DNA of 64,000 bases from Aquirufa ecclesiirivi (GTDB lineage Bacteria; Bacteroidota; Bacteroidia; Cytophagales; Spirosomataceae). The first letter of the stretch is position 1. Each line of letters begins with the position of its first letter. The stretch covers positions 248,001 through 312,000 of the forward strand of contig NZ_JAANOP010000003.1 in NCBI RefSeq assembly GCF_011250515.1, given 5' to 3'. The position numbers and the translations under genes are program-made. Positions 51,421 to 60,438 of the stretch are shown piece after piece. Under the pieces are notes generated by a model. That model searched no databases. It worked only from the letters and a program-made list of their open reading frames with translations, and was not told where the DNA came from.

Positions 51421-52227
51421 ATGAAAACATTCATTTTATCGGCCCTACTGGGAACGATGGGAACCTTGGCCTTGGCACAAGATGCGCCAAAATCGGAATC
51501 TACTATAAAGATTGTTGTAGAAGAAAATGGCAAACAGAAAGTTATTGAGCGGACATTTGCTAATCCTGATTTAGCAGAAGCTGGTATAAAACACTTGAAC
51601 GACTCCTTGAATAAGGAAATGGGGAAATCCGATGGGAAAACGAAAATCATCACGATGGATATCCGTAAGCGGGGTGGAAATAGAATGTCCATGGATGCGA
51701 TGGATCCCATGCCAGATATAGATAGAAAACAAATGGCTCGTGTTGAAAAACGAATGCGGAAATTGAAAAAACAGATGGATGATAAGCAGGTTCGTATTTT
51801 CCGTCATGGGCCAGAGGATATGGAAGTACATGTGGAGAAATTGCCAGGAGGTAAGAACTTCAAATTTGATTTTGATGAAAATGGCCCTGAATTTGAAGGA
51901 TTAAGAAGACTTCAAGGTGAGGGATTCCCAATGGGTGGGCGAAATTTTGCAGGAGGACAAGCATCCAGCACGATCAAAGGACTTTTTGCTAACCCAAATC
52001 ATCCATTTAATGGAACCTTAAACATTCGTTTTCATGCACCGGAAAAAGGAAATGTTGCGATTACGGTTAGAGATGTGAATGGAAAAGAAGTGGCTTCTGA
52101 AATGGTTAAAGATTTTCAAGGCCGTTATTTAGGGCAAGTCGAAATAAAGAAAGCAGCTTCCGGAGTATATTTTGTTCAAGTGACTCAGGGTAATGATGGA
52201 GCTGTCATTCGAGTTAAAATAGATTAA
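51421..52227 (+). CDS. Small type IX secreted protein, Met/Lys-rich
   Basis: 268 residues. Signal peptide 1-19 (ending LALAQ). The first ~175 residues have no recognised domain and include a Met/Lys/Arg-rich stretch (about 85-130, KQMARVEKRMRKLKKQM) that is predicted coiled coil. The last ~80 residues are a type A sorting domain (FHAPEKGNVAITVRDVNGKE, AASGVYFVQVTQGNDGAV). The gene is divergent from the histidine kinase gene with 137 bp between, which suggests that it is a target of that two-component system. No enzyme activity can be assigned. Confidence 0.8.
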   Translation: MKTFILSALLGTMGTLALAQDAPKSESTIKIVVEENGKQKVIERTFANPDLAEAGIKHLNDSLNKEMGKSDGKTKIITMDIRKRGGNRMSMDAMDPMPDIDRKQMARVEKRMRKLKKQMDDKQVRIFRHGPEDMEVHVEKLPGGKNFKFDFDENGPEFEGLRRLQGEGFPMGGRNFAGGQASSTIKGLFANPNHPFNGTLNIRFHAPEKGNVAITVRDVNGKEVASEMVKDFQGRYLGQVEIKKAASGVYFVQVTQGNDGAVIRVKID

Positions 52228-52267
52228 TATTCAATCCGCCTAATAGAAAAACGTGCCTCTTTTCAAC

Positions 52268-52300
52268 AACGCTGTCAAGGTTTTAAACCTTGCCAGCGTT
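52268..52300. repeat. 33-bp palindromic repeat, copy 2
   Basis: Arms aacgctgtcaaggttt and aaaccttgccagcgtt around a T, one arm mismatch. It is identical to copy 1 except for the centre base. Confidence 0.88.
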
Positions 52301-52351
52301 AGGCAAAACTAATTCTTTCTTTTCCCTGATCCGTTTAAAAAACTGATAAAA

Positions 52352-52385
52352 TTCGGACAAAATCAATGAATTGGTTTTGTCCGAA
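52352..52385. repeat. 34-bp inverted repeat in the same spacer
   Basis: Arms ttcggacaaaatca (52352-52365) and tggttttgtccgaa (52372-52385) pair with one G-U. The sequence differs from the 33-bp family, so this is a separate hairpin between its two copies. Confidence 0.75.
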
Positions 52386-52435
52386 AAATACCAAGAAACT
52401 GATTGATTTTTAAAATGAAAATGAGGACTTTTACC

Positions 52436-52468
52436 AACGCTGTCAAGGTTTAAAACCTTGACAGCGTT
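52436..52468. repeat. 33-bp palindromic repeat, copy 3 (perfect)
   Basis: Arms aacgctgtcaaggttt and aaaccttgacagcgtt around an A are exact reverse complements. This third copy lies 135 bp after the second and 17 bp beyond the ruvB stop. Confidence 0.9.
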
Positions 52469-52485
52469 AATTAAAAAATAAAAAA

Positions 52486-53511
52486 TCAAAACAGTGTACC
52501 CGTTTGAGACCTTGGCTCAATACCCACATGCCGATACGCTTTTTCTGTAGCCTCTCTGCCTCTAGACGTCCTTTTCAGAAATCCTTCTTGAATTAAAAAC
52601 GGCTCATATACTTCTTCAATGGTTTCTGCTTCCTCTCCACATGCCGTAGCAATGGTCGTTAAACCCACAGGTCCACCCTTAAACTTTTCTATAATCGTTA
52701 GTAAAATGCGATTATCCATTTCATCCAAGCCATTCATATCAACATCCAAGGCCTCCAAAGCAAATTTGGCAATCTCCACATCAATACTTCCCGTACCTTT
52801 GATTTGTGCAAAATCCCTGGTTCTTCGCAATAAATTATTGGCAATTCTAGGTGTACCTCTACTTCTTCTCGCTATTTCAAAAGCACCCGTTTCATCGATG
52901 GGCATATTCAAAATGGTCGCAGAACGCTTTACGATAGTCGTCAATAATTTGGCATCATAATATTCCAATCTAGCATTAATACCAAATCTAGCTCGTAAAG
53001 GTGAAGTTAATAATCCAGCTCGAGTAGTAGCTCCAATCAAGGTAAATGGATTCAAGCCAATCTGTATGCTTCGGGCATTAGGACCTGAATCCAACATGAT
53101 ATCAATTTTATAATCCTCCATAGCTGAGTATAAATACTCTTCCACAATTGGATTTAAGCGATGGATTTCATCTATAAATAATACATCATAAGGCTGCAAA
53201 TTGGTCAATAAACCCGCTAAATCAGAGGGTTTATCCAGTACTGGTCCTGAAGATATTTTTAACGTAGAACCTAATTCATTGGCAATGATGTGTGATAAGG
53301 TTGTCTTGCCTAATCCCGGAGGGCCATGCAATAATACATGATCCAAGGCCTCCTCTCTGGCCTTTGCAGCACCCACAAATATTTTTAAGTTTTCAACGAT
53401 CTTTCCCTGACCCGTGAAATCAAAGAAACTCAATGGGCGCAAAGCCTTATCTATTTCTTTTTCCTGCTGAGGTAATGACTCAGAATCTCCCTTCAAATAG
53501 TCTTCACGCAT
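52486..53511 (-). CDS. ruvB: Holliday junction branch migration ATPase RuvB
   Basis: 341 residues from ATG 53511. Forms the hexameric motor with RuvA at Holliday junctions. Walker A is [18 protein letters not shown], Walker [13 protein letters not shown], sensor 1 [20 protein letters not shown]; the C-terminal winged helix has [21 protein letters not shown]-terminal [11 protein letters not shown] is typical. An in-frame extension of 22 residues to 53577 is AT-rich, lacks conservation and is not used. No ruvA or ruvC is adjacent. Confidence 0.96.
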   Translation of the reverse strand: MREDYLKGDSESLPQQEKEIDKALRPLSFFDFTGQGKIVENLKIFVGAAKAREEALDHVLLHGPPGLGKTTLSHIIANELGSTLKISSGPVLDKPSDLAGLLTNLQPYDVLFIDEIHRLNPIVEEYLYSAMEDYKIDIMLDSGPNARSIQIGLNPFTLIGATTRAGLLTSPLRARFGINARLEYYDAKLLTTIVKRSATILNMPIDETGAFEIARRSRGTPRIANNLLRRTRDFAQIKGTGSIDVEIAKFALEALDVDMNGLDEMDNRILLTIIEKFKGGPVGLTTIATACGEEAETIEEVYEPFLIQEGFLKRTSRGREATEKAYRHVGIEPRSQTGTLF

Positions 53512-53673
53512 AAAACTTAAAAATTTATAATCCTTAATCAAAGATAAATTTAAGCCTGCAATAAATGACCATTTCAATCAAAATTAAATTCGAAAAATAA
53601 AATCTACCCTCTAAAAAAAAGCCTATTTTTATAGATAAATTTCATATTTTTGATGGTATTTAAACCTTAAACA

Positions 53674-54378
53674 ATGAGTTCAATTTTTATTGGAGAATTA
53701 GCTGGCACAGCCAGTTTGATTTACTTAGGAAATGGTGTAGTTGCCAATGTTTTATTAAAAGGCACCAAAGGGCATCAGACTGGATTGCTGGCTATAGCGG
53801 CTGCTTGGGCATTTGCTGTTACCATTGGAATATTCATTTCTACCTATTTTGGTAGCCCAGGAGCTCATTTAAATCCTATTGTTACCATTGCTGGCTGTGC
53901 CAAATCCGGAGATTGGTCGCTTTTTACCACCTATGTGGGTGGCCAATTACTAGGTGCTATGCTAGGACAATTATTGGTCTGGATACATTATCATCCTCAC
54001 TATCAAGTAACTGAAGATCCTGGAGCCATCAAAGCTTCCTTTTGTACCGATCCAGCAATAAAATCTTGGCCTTTCAATTTTATCTCAGAAGCCTTTGCTT
54101 CTGCGTTTATCATTGTTGCCTTAGGTACATTTTCTACCATCGAACATGGTCTTGGGCCCTTCTTAGTAGGAATACTTGTTTGGGCAGTTGGCTTAGCTTT
54201 AGGTGGAACCACAGGATACGCGGTTAACCCCGCTCGAGATTTAGGCCCACGCATCATGCATTTCATTTTACCAATTCCTCACAAAGGAAAAAGTGACTGG
54301 GAATATGCTTGGATTCCCGTGTTAGGCCCATCAGCAGGTGCTTTAATTGGTGCCTATTTACTTACATTAAACTCATAA
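53674..54378 (+). CDS. glpF: Aquaglyceroporin (glycerol facilitator)
   Basis: 234 residues with six membrane helices. Glycerol and small polyol channel. The first half-helix has AHLNPIVTIAG in place of NPA (Ala to Ile), the second has GYAVNPARDLGPRI, where the D after NPAR is characteristic of GlpF rather than water-only aquaporins. glpK starts 6 bp downstream, giving an uptake and phosphorylation pair. TATTTTTG at 53645-53652 is a candidate -7 box. Whether NPI alters selectivity is unknown. Confidence 0.93.
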   Translation: MSSIFIGELAGTASLIYLGNGVVANVLLKGTKGHQTGLLAIAAAWAFAVTIGIFISTYFGSPGAHLNPIVTIAGCAKSGDWSLFTTYVGGQLLGAMLGQLLVWIHYHPHYQVTEDPGAIKASFCTDPAIKSWPFNFISEAFASAFIIVALGTFSTIEHGLGPFLVGILVWAVGLALGGTTGYAVNPARDLGPRIMHFILPIPHKGKSDWEYAWIPVLGPSAGALIGAYLLTLNS

Positions 54379-54384
54379 TTAGGT

Positions 54385-55875
54385 ATGTATATCGGATCCA
54401 TTGATCAAGGAACAACTAGTTCTAGATTCATTATATTCAACAAAGGTGGAGAAATTATCTCCATGGGGCAGAAAGAACATGAGCAAATTTATCCTCAAGC
54501 TGGTTGGGTAGAACACAATGCGGAGGAAATTTGGCAAAATGTACAAGAAGTCATTGGACTTGCCTTAGGTAAGGCTGGATTATCTGCTCGAGATATCGCT
54601 GCTGTTGGAATTACGAATCAACGAGAAACAACCGTTGTTTGGAATAAAAATACTGGTAAACCTTACCACAATGCCTTAGTTTGGCAAGATACCCGCGTTG
54701 GATCTGAATTGGCCGAACTAGCCAAGGATGGTGGCATGGATCGTTTCAGAGCTAAAACGGGATTACCTTTAGCCACCTATTTTAGTGGATTAAAATTGCG
54801 TTGGCTACTAAATCATGTTCCAGATTTAAGAGAAGATGCCATGAAAGGTGATGCCCTATTTGGTACCATGGATACCTATATTTCATGGCAATTAACAGGA
54901 GGAACGGAAGGCGGAATTCATATCACCGATGTCACAAATGCCAGTAGAACGCAATTAATGGACTTAGCTACTTGCGCGTGGGATGATGAAATTTTACAAG
55001 TATTAAATATTCCTAAAGCCATGCTACCCGAAATTAAGGCAAGCTCACAAGTTTATGCCAATTCCAAAGGTGTGTTAGAGGGTGTACCTTTGGCTGGAAT
55101 ATTGGGCGACCAGCAAGCTGCCCTGGTTGGTCAAACCTGTTTTGATCCAGGACAAGGCAAAAATACCTACGGAACAGGTTGTTTTCTTTTAATGAATACT
55201 GGCCAACAAGCCATTCCTTCCCAATTTGGTTTATTGACCACCGTAGCTTATCAATTGGGCAATGAACCTGTACATTATGCCCTAGAAGGTTCCGTTGCTA
55301 TTGCAGGCTCCCTTGTTCAATGGCTACGTGATAATTTAGGCCTGATTCAAAACAGCCCTGATATTGAAAATTTGGCTAAAGAGGTAGAAGATAATGGAGG
55401 TTGCTATTTTGTTCCCGCTTTTTCTGGATTATATGCGCCATACTGGAAACAAGATGCCCGAGGCGTATTAGTGGGTTTAACCAGCTATGTGAATAAAAGC
55501 CATATTGCTCGTGCGGCCTTGGAAGCTACTGCTTTTCAAACCTGGGAAGTATTAGAAGCCATGGAAAAAGACGCAGGAATCTCTATTTCATCTTTGAGAG
55601 TAGACGGGGGTATGGTGGTAAACGAATTATTGATGCAATTCCAATCGGATATATTAGGACAAGAAGTCATTTGTCCCAAAATTATTGAAACCACAGCTTT
55701 AGGCGCTGCCTATGCCGCAGGTTTAGCGGTAGGCTATTGGGAAAACTTAGAAGATCTGAAGAAAAATTGGGCAATCCAACACCGTTGGAATTCCCAAATG
55801 GAAGACAGCCAACGTTCCCATATGAAAAAACAATGGAAAAAAGCCGTATCAAAAAGCTTTAACTGGGAGGATTAA
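54385..55875 (+). CDS. glpK: Glycerol kinase
   Basis: 496 residues. ATP-dependent phosphorylation of glycerol to glycerol 3-phosphate, which GlpD (at 43 kb) oxidises. FGGY-family motifs: [17 protein letters not shown] at the start, [47 protein letters not shown] and the C-terminal [20 protein letters not shown]. Length and all catalytic segments match family norms. The last codon shares TTAA with a convergent 40-residue lipoprotein gene. Confidence 0.96.
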   Translation: MYIGSIDQGTTSSRFIIFNKGGEIISMGQKEHEQIYPQAGWVEHNAEEIWQNVQEVIGLALGKAGLSARDIAAVGITNQRETTVVWNKNTGKPYHNALVWQDTRVGSELAELAKDGGMDRFRAKTGLPLATYFSGLKLRWLLNHVPDLREDAMKGDALFGTMDTYISWQLTGGTEGGIHITDVTNASRTQLMDLATCAWDDEILQVLNIPKAMLPEIKASSQVYANSKGVLEGVPLAGILGDQQAALVGQTCFDPGQGKNTYGTGCFLLMNTGQQAIPSQFGLLTTVAYQLGNEPVHYALEGSVAIAGSLVQWLRDNLGLIQNSPDIENLAKEVEDNGGCYFVPAFSGLYAPYWKQDARGVLVGLTSYVNKSHIARAALEATAFQTWEVLEAMEKDAGISISSLRVDGGMVVNELLMQFQSDILGQEVICPKIIETTALGAAYAAGLAVGYWENLEDLKKNWAIQHRWNSQMEDSQRSHMKKQWKKAVSKSFNWED

Positions 55876-55994
55876 CCTCGCTTCACTTTAGGTGCGTCAG
55901 CACGGGTAGTCCCGTAAGCTGGACAATTGGTATTTTGTGAACATGCCCCACAAACAAAAGTGGAAAACAACACGATGGCCAATATTTTTTTCAT
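55872..55994 (-). CDS. Small lipoprotein, 40 residues
   Basis: This short ORF starts at ATG 55994 and ends at TAA 55872. The product is [20 protein letters not shown] followed by [20 protein letters not shown]. It has a basic start, a hydrophobic core and a lipobox with the lipid Cys at 15 or 18, then a short mature part with one more Cys. It begins 10 bp after the arginine-decarboxylase-like gene on the same strand, so the two are probably cotranscribed. No function is known. The clean signal peptide and tight spacing argue for a real gene. Confidence 0.75.
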   Translation of the reverse strand: MKKILAIVLFSTFVCGACSQNTNCPAYGTTRADAPKVKRG

Positions 55995-56004
55995 ATCATT
56001 GATT

Positions 56005-57486
56005 TTAAACAGATGCTAATTTAGTTTTTGATTTAATCTCAAGCTCAATTTTCGCTTTCAAATCCTCTTCCTGCTGTATCGTCACCGCTTGGTTATAACC
56101 TAGAATATTCAACATAGAGCTACTATTTTGCTCCTCTGAAAACAAGCGAGTTGTTACGGTTCCATCCTCCAAACGATCTATAATCACATGTTTAGGTGCT
56201 GGAATTAAACAATGTTGAATACCTCCATAACCTCCCAAAGACTCCTGATAGGCTCCCGTGTGGAAGAACCCAACGTATTGTCGCTCCGAAGCTTCCTCAA
56301 AAATAGGTAAATACAAGTCAGAACTATGCGCTTCCGTATTATAAAAATCCATGGAATCACAAGTCAAGCCTCCTAAATTCACTTTTTGATAAGGCGAACC
56401 CCAATTATTCACAGGTAGCATAATGTACTTTTGGTTCATTCCCCAAGAATCTGGCAATTGAGTAATGAAAGATCCATCAATCATATACCAAAGCTCCTTG
56501 TCGTTTTGCAATTTTTGATCAATAATCTCATATAAAACAGCTCCACTTTCCCCTACTGAATAAGATCCAAATTCAGTAAAAATATTCGGAACAGGCACGT
56601 TGTTTTTATTACAAATCCAAGAGATTGATTCTACAATCTCATCCACCATGGCCTGATAATCATAATTAAATTGCAGGGATGTCTGAATCGGTAAGCCTCC
56701 ACCTAAATCAATGGAATCCAATTCTGGACATATTTTTTTAATCTCACAATACTTGTAAATAAATCGACTTAACTCCGACCAATAATAAGCACTATCTTTA
56801 ATTCCTGTATTGATGAAGAAATGCAACATCTTCAAATTAAAACGAGGATTAGGCTTAATTTTCTCCAAATACAAGGTATTTACATCGGAATAGCGTACTC
56901 CCAAACGAGAAGTATAAAAAGCAAAATCAGGTTCCTCATCCGTTGCAATGCGAATGGCCAAGTTTACCTTATCCGCTGTAACCGACTTCTCATAAAAATC
57001 AATTTCCTTCAAATTATCCAAAATTGGAATGCAGTTGAAACCTTCATTGATAAATTCAGAGATGTATTGCGTATACAATGGCTGCTTGTAGCCATTGCAT
57101 AAAATATACGTTGATTTAGAGATTTTTCCACGCTCATACATATCACGGATAATCGGGATATCAAAGGCACTACTCGTCTCTAAATGTACATGCTGCTTAA
57201 TTACCTCATCCAAAACAAAGGAGAAATGAGATGATTTGGTACAATAACAATAGGTATAATTTCCTTTGTAATTGTACTTCTTAATTGCATTTCTAAACAA
57301 TAATTTGGCATTATCGATATGCTCACCAATCTTGGGTAAATAGGATAATTTTAATGGCGTACCATACTGTTTAATAATCTCCATCAAAGGCACATTATTA
57401 AACAATAACTCATTGTTCTCATTGATATTAAATTCTCTGGTAGGGAATTCAATGGTTTGATCAATTAGATCGATGTAATTTTTCAT
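56005..57486 (-). CDS. PLP-dependent arginine decarboxylase-like protein (fold type III)
   Basis: 493 residues. Alanine-racemase-fold decarboxylase close to Bacteroidota proteins annotated as arginine decarboxylase, used for polyamine synthesis. The PLP lysine is likely in NYTYCYCTKSSHFSFVLDEV; the barrel continues through HLETSSAFDIP, YILCNGYKQP and LHFFINTGI, with SIDLGGGLPIQTSL as phosphate loop and ENLGGLTCDSMDFYN-type motif late (LGGLTCDSMDFYNTEA). FFHTGAYQESLGGYGG closes the site. Relatives act on arginine, but ornithine or diaminopimelate cannot be excluded. A 40-residue lipoprotein gene follows in the same direction. Confidence 0.82.
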   Translation of the reverse strand: MKNYIDLIDQTIEFPTREFNINENNELLFNNVPLMEIIKQYGTPLKLSYLPKIGEHIDNAKLLFRNAIKKYNYKGNYTYCYCTKSSHFSFVLDEVIKQHVHLETSSAFDIPIIRDMYERGKISKSTYILCNGYKQPLYTQYISEFINEGFNCIPILDNLKEIDFYEKSVTADKVNLAIRIATDEEPDFAFYTSRLGVRYSDVNTLYLEKIKPNPRFNLKMLHFFINTGIKDSAYYWSELSRFIYKYCEIKKICPELDSIDLGGGLPIQTSLQFNYDYQAMVDEIVESISWICNKNNVPVPNIFTEFGSYSVGESGAVLYEIIDQKLQNDKELWYMIDGSFITQLPDSWGMNQKYIMLPVNNWGSPYQKVNLGGLTCDSMDFYNTEAHSSDLYLPIFEEASERQYVGFFHTGAYQESLGGYGGIQHCLIPAPKHVIIDRLEDGTVTTRLFSEEQNSSSMLNILGYNQAVTIQQEEDLKAKIELEIKSKTKLASV

Positions 57487-57588
57487 GGATACTTACCAAA
57501 TTAAAAAACGAGTACTCTCGAATTGTGGAAAAACGTGCAAAACTGCAATAAAAGTATGTACTTTGCAAACTATTCTATACAATGTTAC

Positions 57589-58959
57589 ATGCCAAAAATT
57601 CATTTTATCGCTATAGGTGGTGCGGCGATGCATAATCTAGCCTTAGCTCTTCAGGTTCAAGGATATAAAATTACCGGTTCAGATGATGAAATCTACGAAC
57701 CTTCTAAAAGTTTACTTGACCAACATGGTATTTTACCTGAGCACTTCGGATGGTATCCTGAGAAAATCACAACAGATTTAGATTGCGTGATTGTAGGCAT
57801 GCATGCTCGTCTGGATAATCCCGAATTACTAAAAGCTCAAGAATTAGGTCTTCGTATAGAATCTTATCCTTCCTTCTTGTACGAACACAGTAAAAACAAG
57901 CAACGTATCGTTATTGCAGGTAGCCATGGGAAAACCAGTATTACATCCATGGTGCTTCACGTGCTCAAAACACTCCATAAAAAATTTGATTATTTAGTGG
58001 GTGCGCGTCTAGAAGGTTTCGACTTCATGGCATCATTATCAGATGCTCCTATCATCGTTATTGAAGGAGATGAATATTTGGCTTCGCCTATCGACAGAAG
58101 GGCGAAGTTCTTATTATACCAAGCCCATATTGCTTTGATTTCTGGGATTGCTTGGGATCATATTAATGTATACCCGACTTTCGAATCCTACACGGCTTCT
58201 TTTGAAGAATTAATCAAGTCCATGCCGAAGGCTGGTACTTTATTTTTCGACCAAACGGATACCATACTGGAACAATTAACGGAGTCTTGCCCAAATCATA
58301 CCGAAAAAACAGGCTATGCAGCTCACCCTTCCTACATCAAAAACGGACAAACCATTTTAAAAGGTTTGGATGGAAAAGATTACGAAATCCAGATATTTGG
58401 AGAACATAGTTTGAAAAACTTGAATGGAGCCCGTTTACTTTGCGAACAAGTGGGTGTTTCTACGAATGATTTTTACCAAGCCATACAATCATTCAAAGGT
58501 GCGGCTAAACGGCTAGAGCTGGTTGGGAAATCGGATTCTTGTTTATTCTATAAGGATTTTGCCCATGCTCCATCGAAAGTAAAAGCAACTACCCAGGCGG
58601 TCAAGAGTCAATATCCACAAAGAAAGCTGATTGCATGCCTAGAATTACATACGTTCAGTAGCTTAAATCCTGCATTTTTACCGCATTATGCCAAGACTTT
58701 ACAGGCTGCTGATGTAGCAGTGATCTATTTAAGCGAACATGCCCGTGAAATAAAAAGAATGGACCGATTGGAAGATGATCAAGTACAACAGTATTTTGAG
58801 CACCCCCATCTACTTATCCTGAGAAATCCCGCTGATTTAATGGCTTATTTACACACACAGTCTTGGGCACAAAGCAACCTGTTGATGATGTCATCAGGAA
58901 CCTTTGATGGGCTAAACTTGATGGACTTAGCCCTTCAAATGGGACTAAGCGTTGAGTAA
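57589..58959 (+). CDS. mpl: UDP-N-acetylmuramate:L-alanyl-gamma-D-glutamyl-meso-DAP ligase
   Basis: 456 residues from ATG 57589. Murein recycling ligase that reattaches the tripeptide from turnover to UDP-MurNAc. The N-terminal IHFIAIGGAAMHNLALALQ, the GSHGKTSITSMVLHVL P-loop (about 107-120), ALISGIAWDHINVYPTFESY and the FAHAPSKVKATTQAVKSQYP region are diagnostic. The extra upstream frame (22 residues to 57523) overlaps the promoter and is rejected. The LD-carboxypeptidase at 35.4 kb would supply the tripeptide. The last 15 bp overlap the convergent DUF349 gene. Confidence 0.93.
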   Translation: MPKIHFIAIGGAAMHNLALALQVQGYKITGSDDEIYEPSKSLLDQHGILPEHFGWYPEKITTDLDCVIVGMHARLDNPELLKAQELGLRIESYPSFLYEHSKNKQRIVIAGSHGKTSITSMVLHVLKTLHKKFDYLVGARLEGFDFMASLSDAPIIVIEGDEYLASPIDRRAKFLLYQAHIALISGIAWDHINVYPTFESYTASFEELIKSMPKAGTLFFDQTDTILEQLTESCPNHTEKTGYAAHPSYIKNGQTILKGLDGKDYEIQIFGEHSLKNLNGARLLCEQVGVSTNDFYQAIQSFKGAAKRLELVGKSDSCLFYKDFAHAPSKVKATTQAVKSQYPQRKLIACLELHTFSSLNPAFLPHYAKTLQAADVAVIYLSEHAREIKRMDRLEDDQVQQYFEHPHLLILRNPADLMAYLHTQSWAQSNLLMMSSGTFDGLNLMDLALQMGLSVE

Positions 58960-60219
58960 TTGATCTAATTCCATTTTAAATCCAGTCAAGAGTATCTCCT
59001 TCATGCTGATTTTACGCTTTTGCGTGTTGATTTTACTTTGGATTGGTTTCTCTTCCATTTGGCGATCTTGCTCAGCTTGGGCGATAAAACTTTCCAATTC
59101 ACTTCGCTCTTTTTTGGTCATGTAATCCATCTGATTAATCATGATTTTTAATTGCTCTATTCTTGGCTTATCGTTCAATGCTGGATGGCGATATGAGATA
59201 ACGCGTAGCAGATAATTCATTTCAAAGATCTTATCGCAAATGGTTCTGAAACGCTCAGCCAAACTACGATCCAAGGATTTCATTTGAGCGGTAATTTCTT
59301 TCCATTTTACCAAATAGGCCTTTGCCTTATCGGCTATAGCCGGCATGTTAACCTGATCGCTTAAATTTGATTCCAATTCTTGGGTCATGGCCACTAACTC
59401 CTGCATGCGAGGGTCAATACGCGGCTTAACTTCAATGCCCTTAATTCGATTGTATTTTTCAAAAAACATATCGTTTGCCTTTTTGAAATTCTTCCAAAGC
59501 ATGGATTGTTTCTTGGGAGGTAAACCTAATACGGTTTTCCATTCCTTTTGTAATTCTTTTACTTTACCTACTGAATCATCGATATCGGGTGCTTTTCTCA
59601 ATTGATGCACCCCATCAATAAATCCTTGAAGTTTGGCTATTTTTTCATCGATGATTCGATTCTTTTCTTCAAAATAAACCCTTCTACGTAGGAAAAATGC
59701 TTCTAGAATAGCTTGAAAAGTATCTGTTAATTCATCTTGAAACTGGCGATCTACAGGACCTGTTTTAACCCATTTGGATTTAATTTCTACCAATTGTTCG
59801 GTAGCTAACAGAACATCTTCTCCATGAGCAGCGTTTTTTGCATCCTCAATGAGTGCCCGTTTAATCTCTAAATTCTTTACTTGATTTTGTTGAATCAACG
59901 AGCGTAAAAACTCTTCTATCCGTTCTAATTCATCAAACAAAGGTTTAAAATCTCCTAAACCATCAAACTCAGCTAAATAAGCTTTCATTTGAACTACTTT
60001 GGTCAAAAATGACCCTTTGTTTTGAACTTCCTTTACTTCGTTGGATAGATCAGCTACTTTTTTCTTGGCCAATTCAAATCGATTGACAAAATACTGAAGT
60101 GCTTCTTGTTCTGTATTACGAACAAAGCCTATTTCACGCTCAGGAAAGTTAAGAAATGCTTTGATATAGACTTTGCCATCCTGACAAAACCCGTATTCAT
60201 TGGAGGTGGTTGCTTCCAT
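58945..60219 (-). CDS. DUF349-repeat protein
   Basis: 424 residues from ATG 60219. It lacks signal and membrane segments, and consists of long helices with several DUF349 units, for example ALLATEQLVEIKSKWVKTGP-like segments (LATEQLVEIKSKWVKTGP), VGKVKELQKEWKTVLGLPPK and ADKAKAYLVKWKEITAQMKS, with the recurring W-K motif. DUF349 proteins are widespread in Bacteroidota and actinobacteria, without clear function. An upstream in-frame start at 60261 adds 14 residues and is less likely. Convergent overlap of 15 bp with mpl. Confidence 0.87.
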   Translation of the reverse strand: MEATTSNEYGFCQDGKVYIKAFLNFPEREIGFVRNTEQEALQYFVNRFELAKKKVADLSNEVKEVQNKGSFLTKVVQMKAYLAEFDGLGDFKPLFDELERIEEFLRSLIQQNQVKNLEIKRALIEDAKNAAHGEDVLLATEQLVEIKSKWVKTGPVDRQFQDELTDTFQAILEAFFLRRRVYFEEKNRIIDEKIAKLQGFIDGVHQLRKAPDIDDSVGKVKELQKEWKTVLGLPPKKQSMLWKNFKKANDMFFEKYNRIKGIEVKPRIDPRMQELVAMTQELESNLSDQVNMPAIADKAKAYLVKWKEITAQMKSLDRSLAERFRTICDKIFEMNYLLRVISYRHPALNDKPRIEQLKIMINQMDYMTKKERSELESFIAQAEQDRQMEEKPIQSKINTQKRKISMKEILLTGFKMELDQLLNA

Positions 60220-60438
60220 CTTGTTGATCTGAGAGAGCTTCAGGCAAATACCTTGGCTCAAAAATTAGGTGTGGTTTAAACTATCTTTTTACAAAGCCCT
60301 AAATTATTTAAATTTTAATAAATCTCTAAACATTTTGAATTAATAATCTTTTTAAAAATATAGGTAATCCAAAAATAATCAAGAAACTGTTTCCAGCTTT
60401 TTCCGATATTTGTAGCTTATTAAAATTTCAAACCCCAC

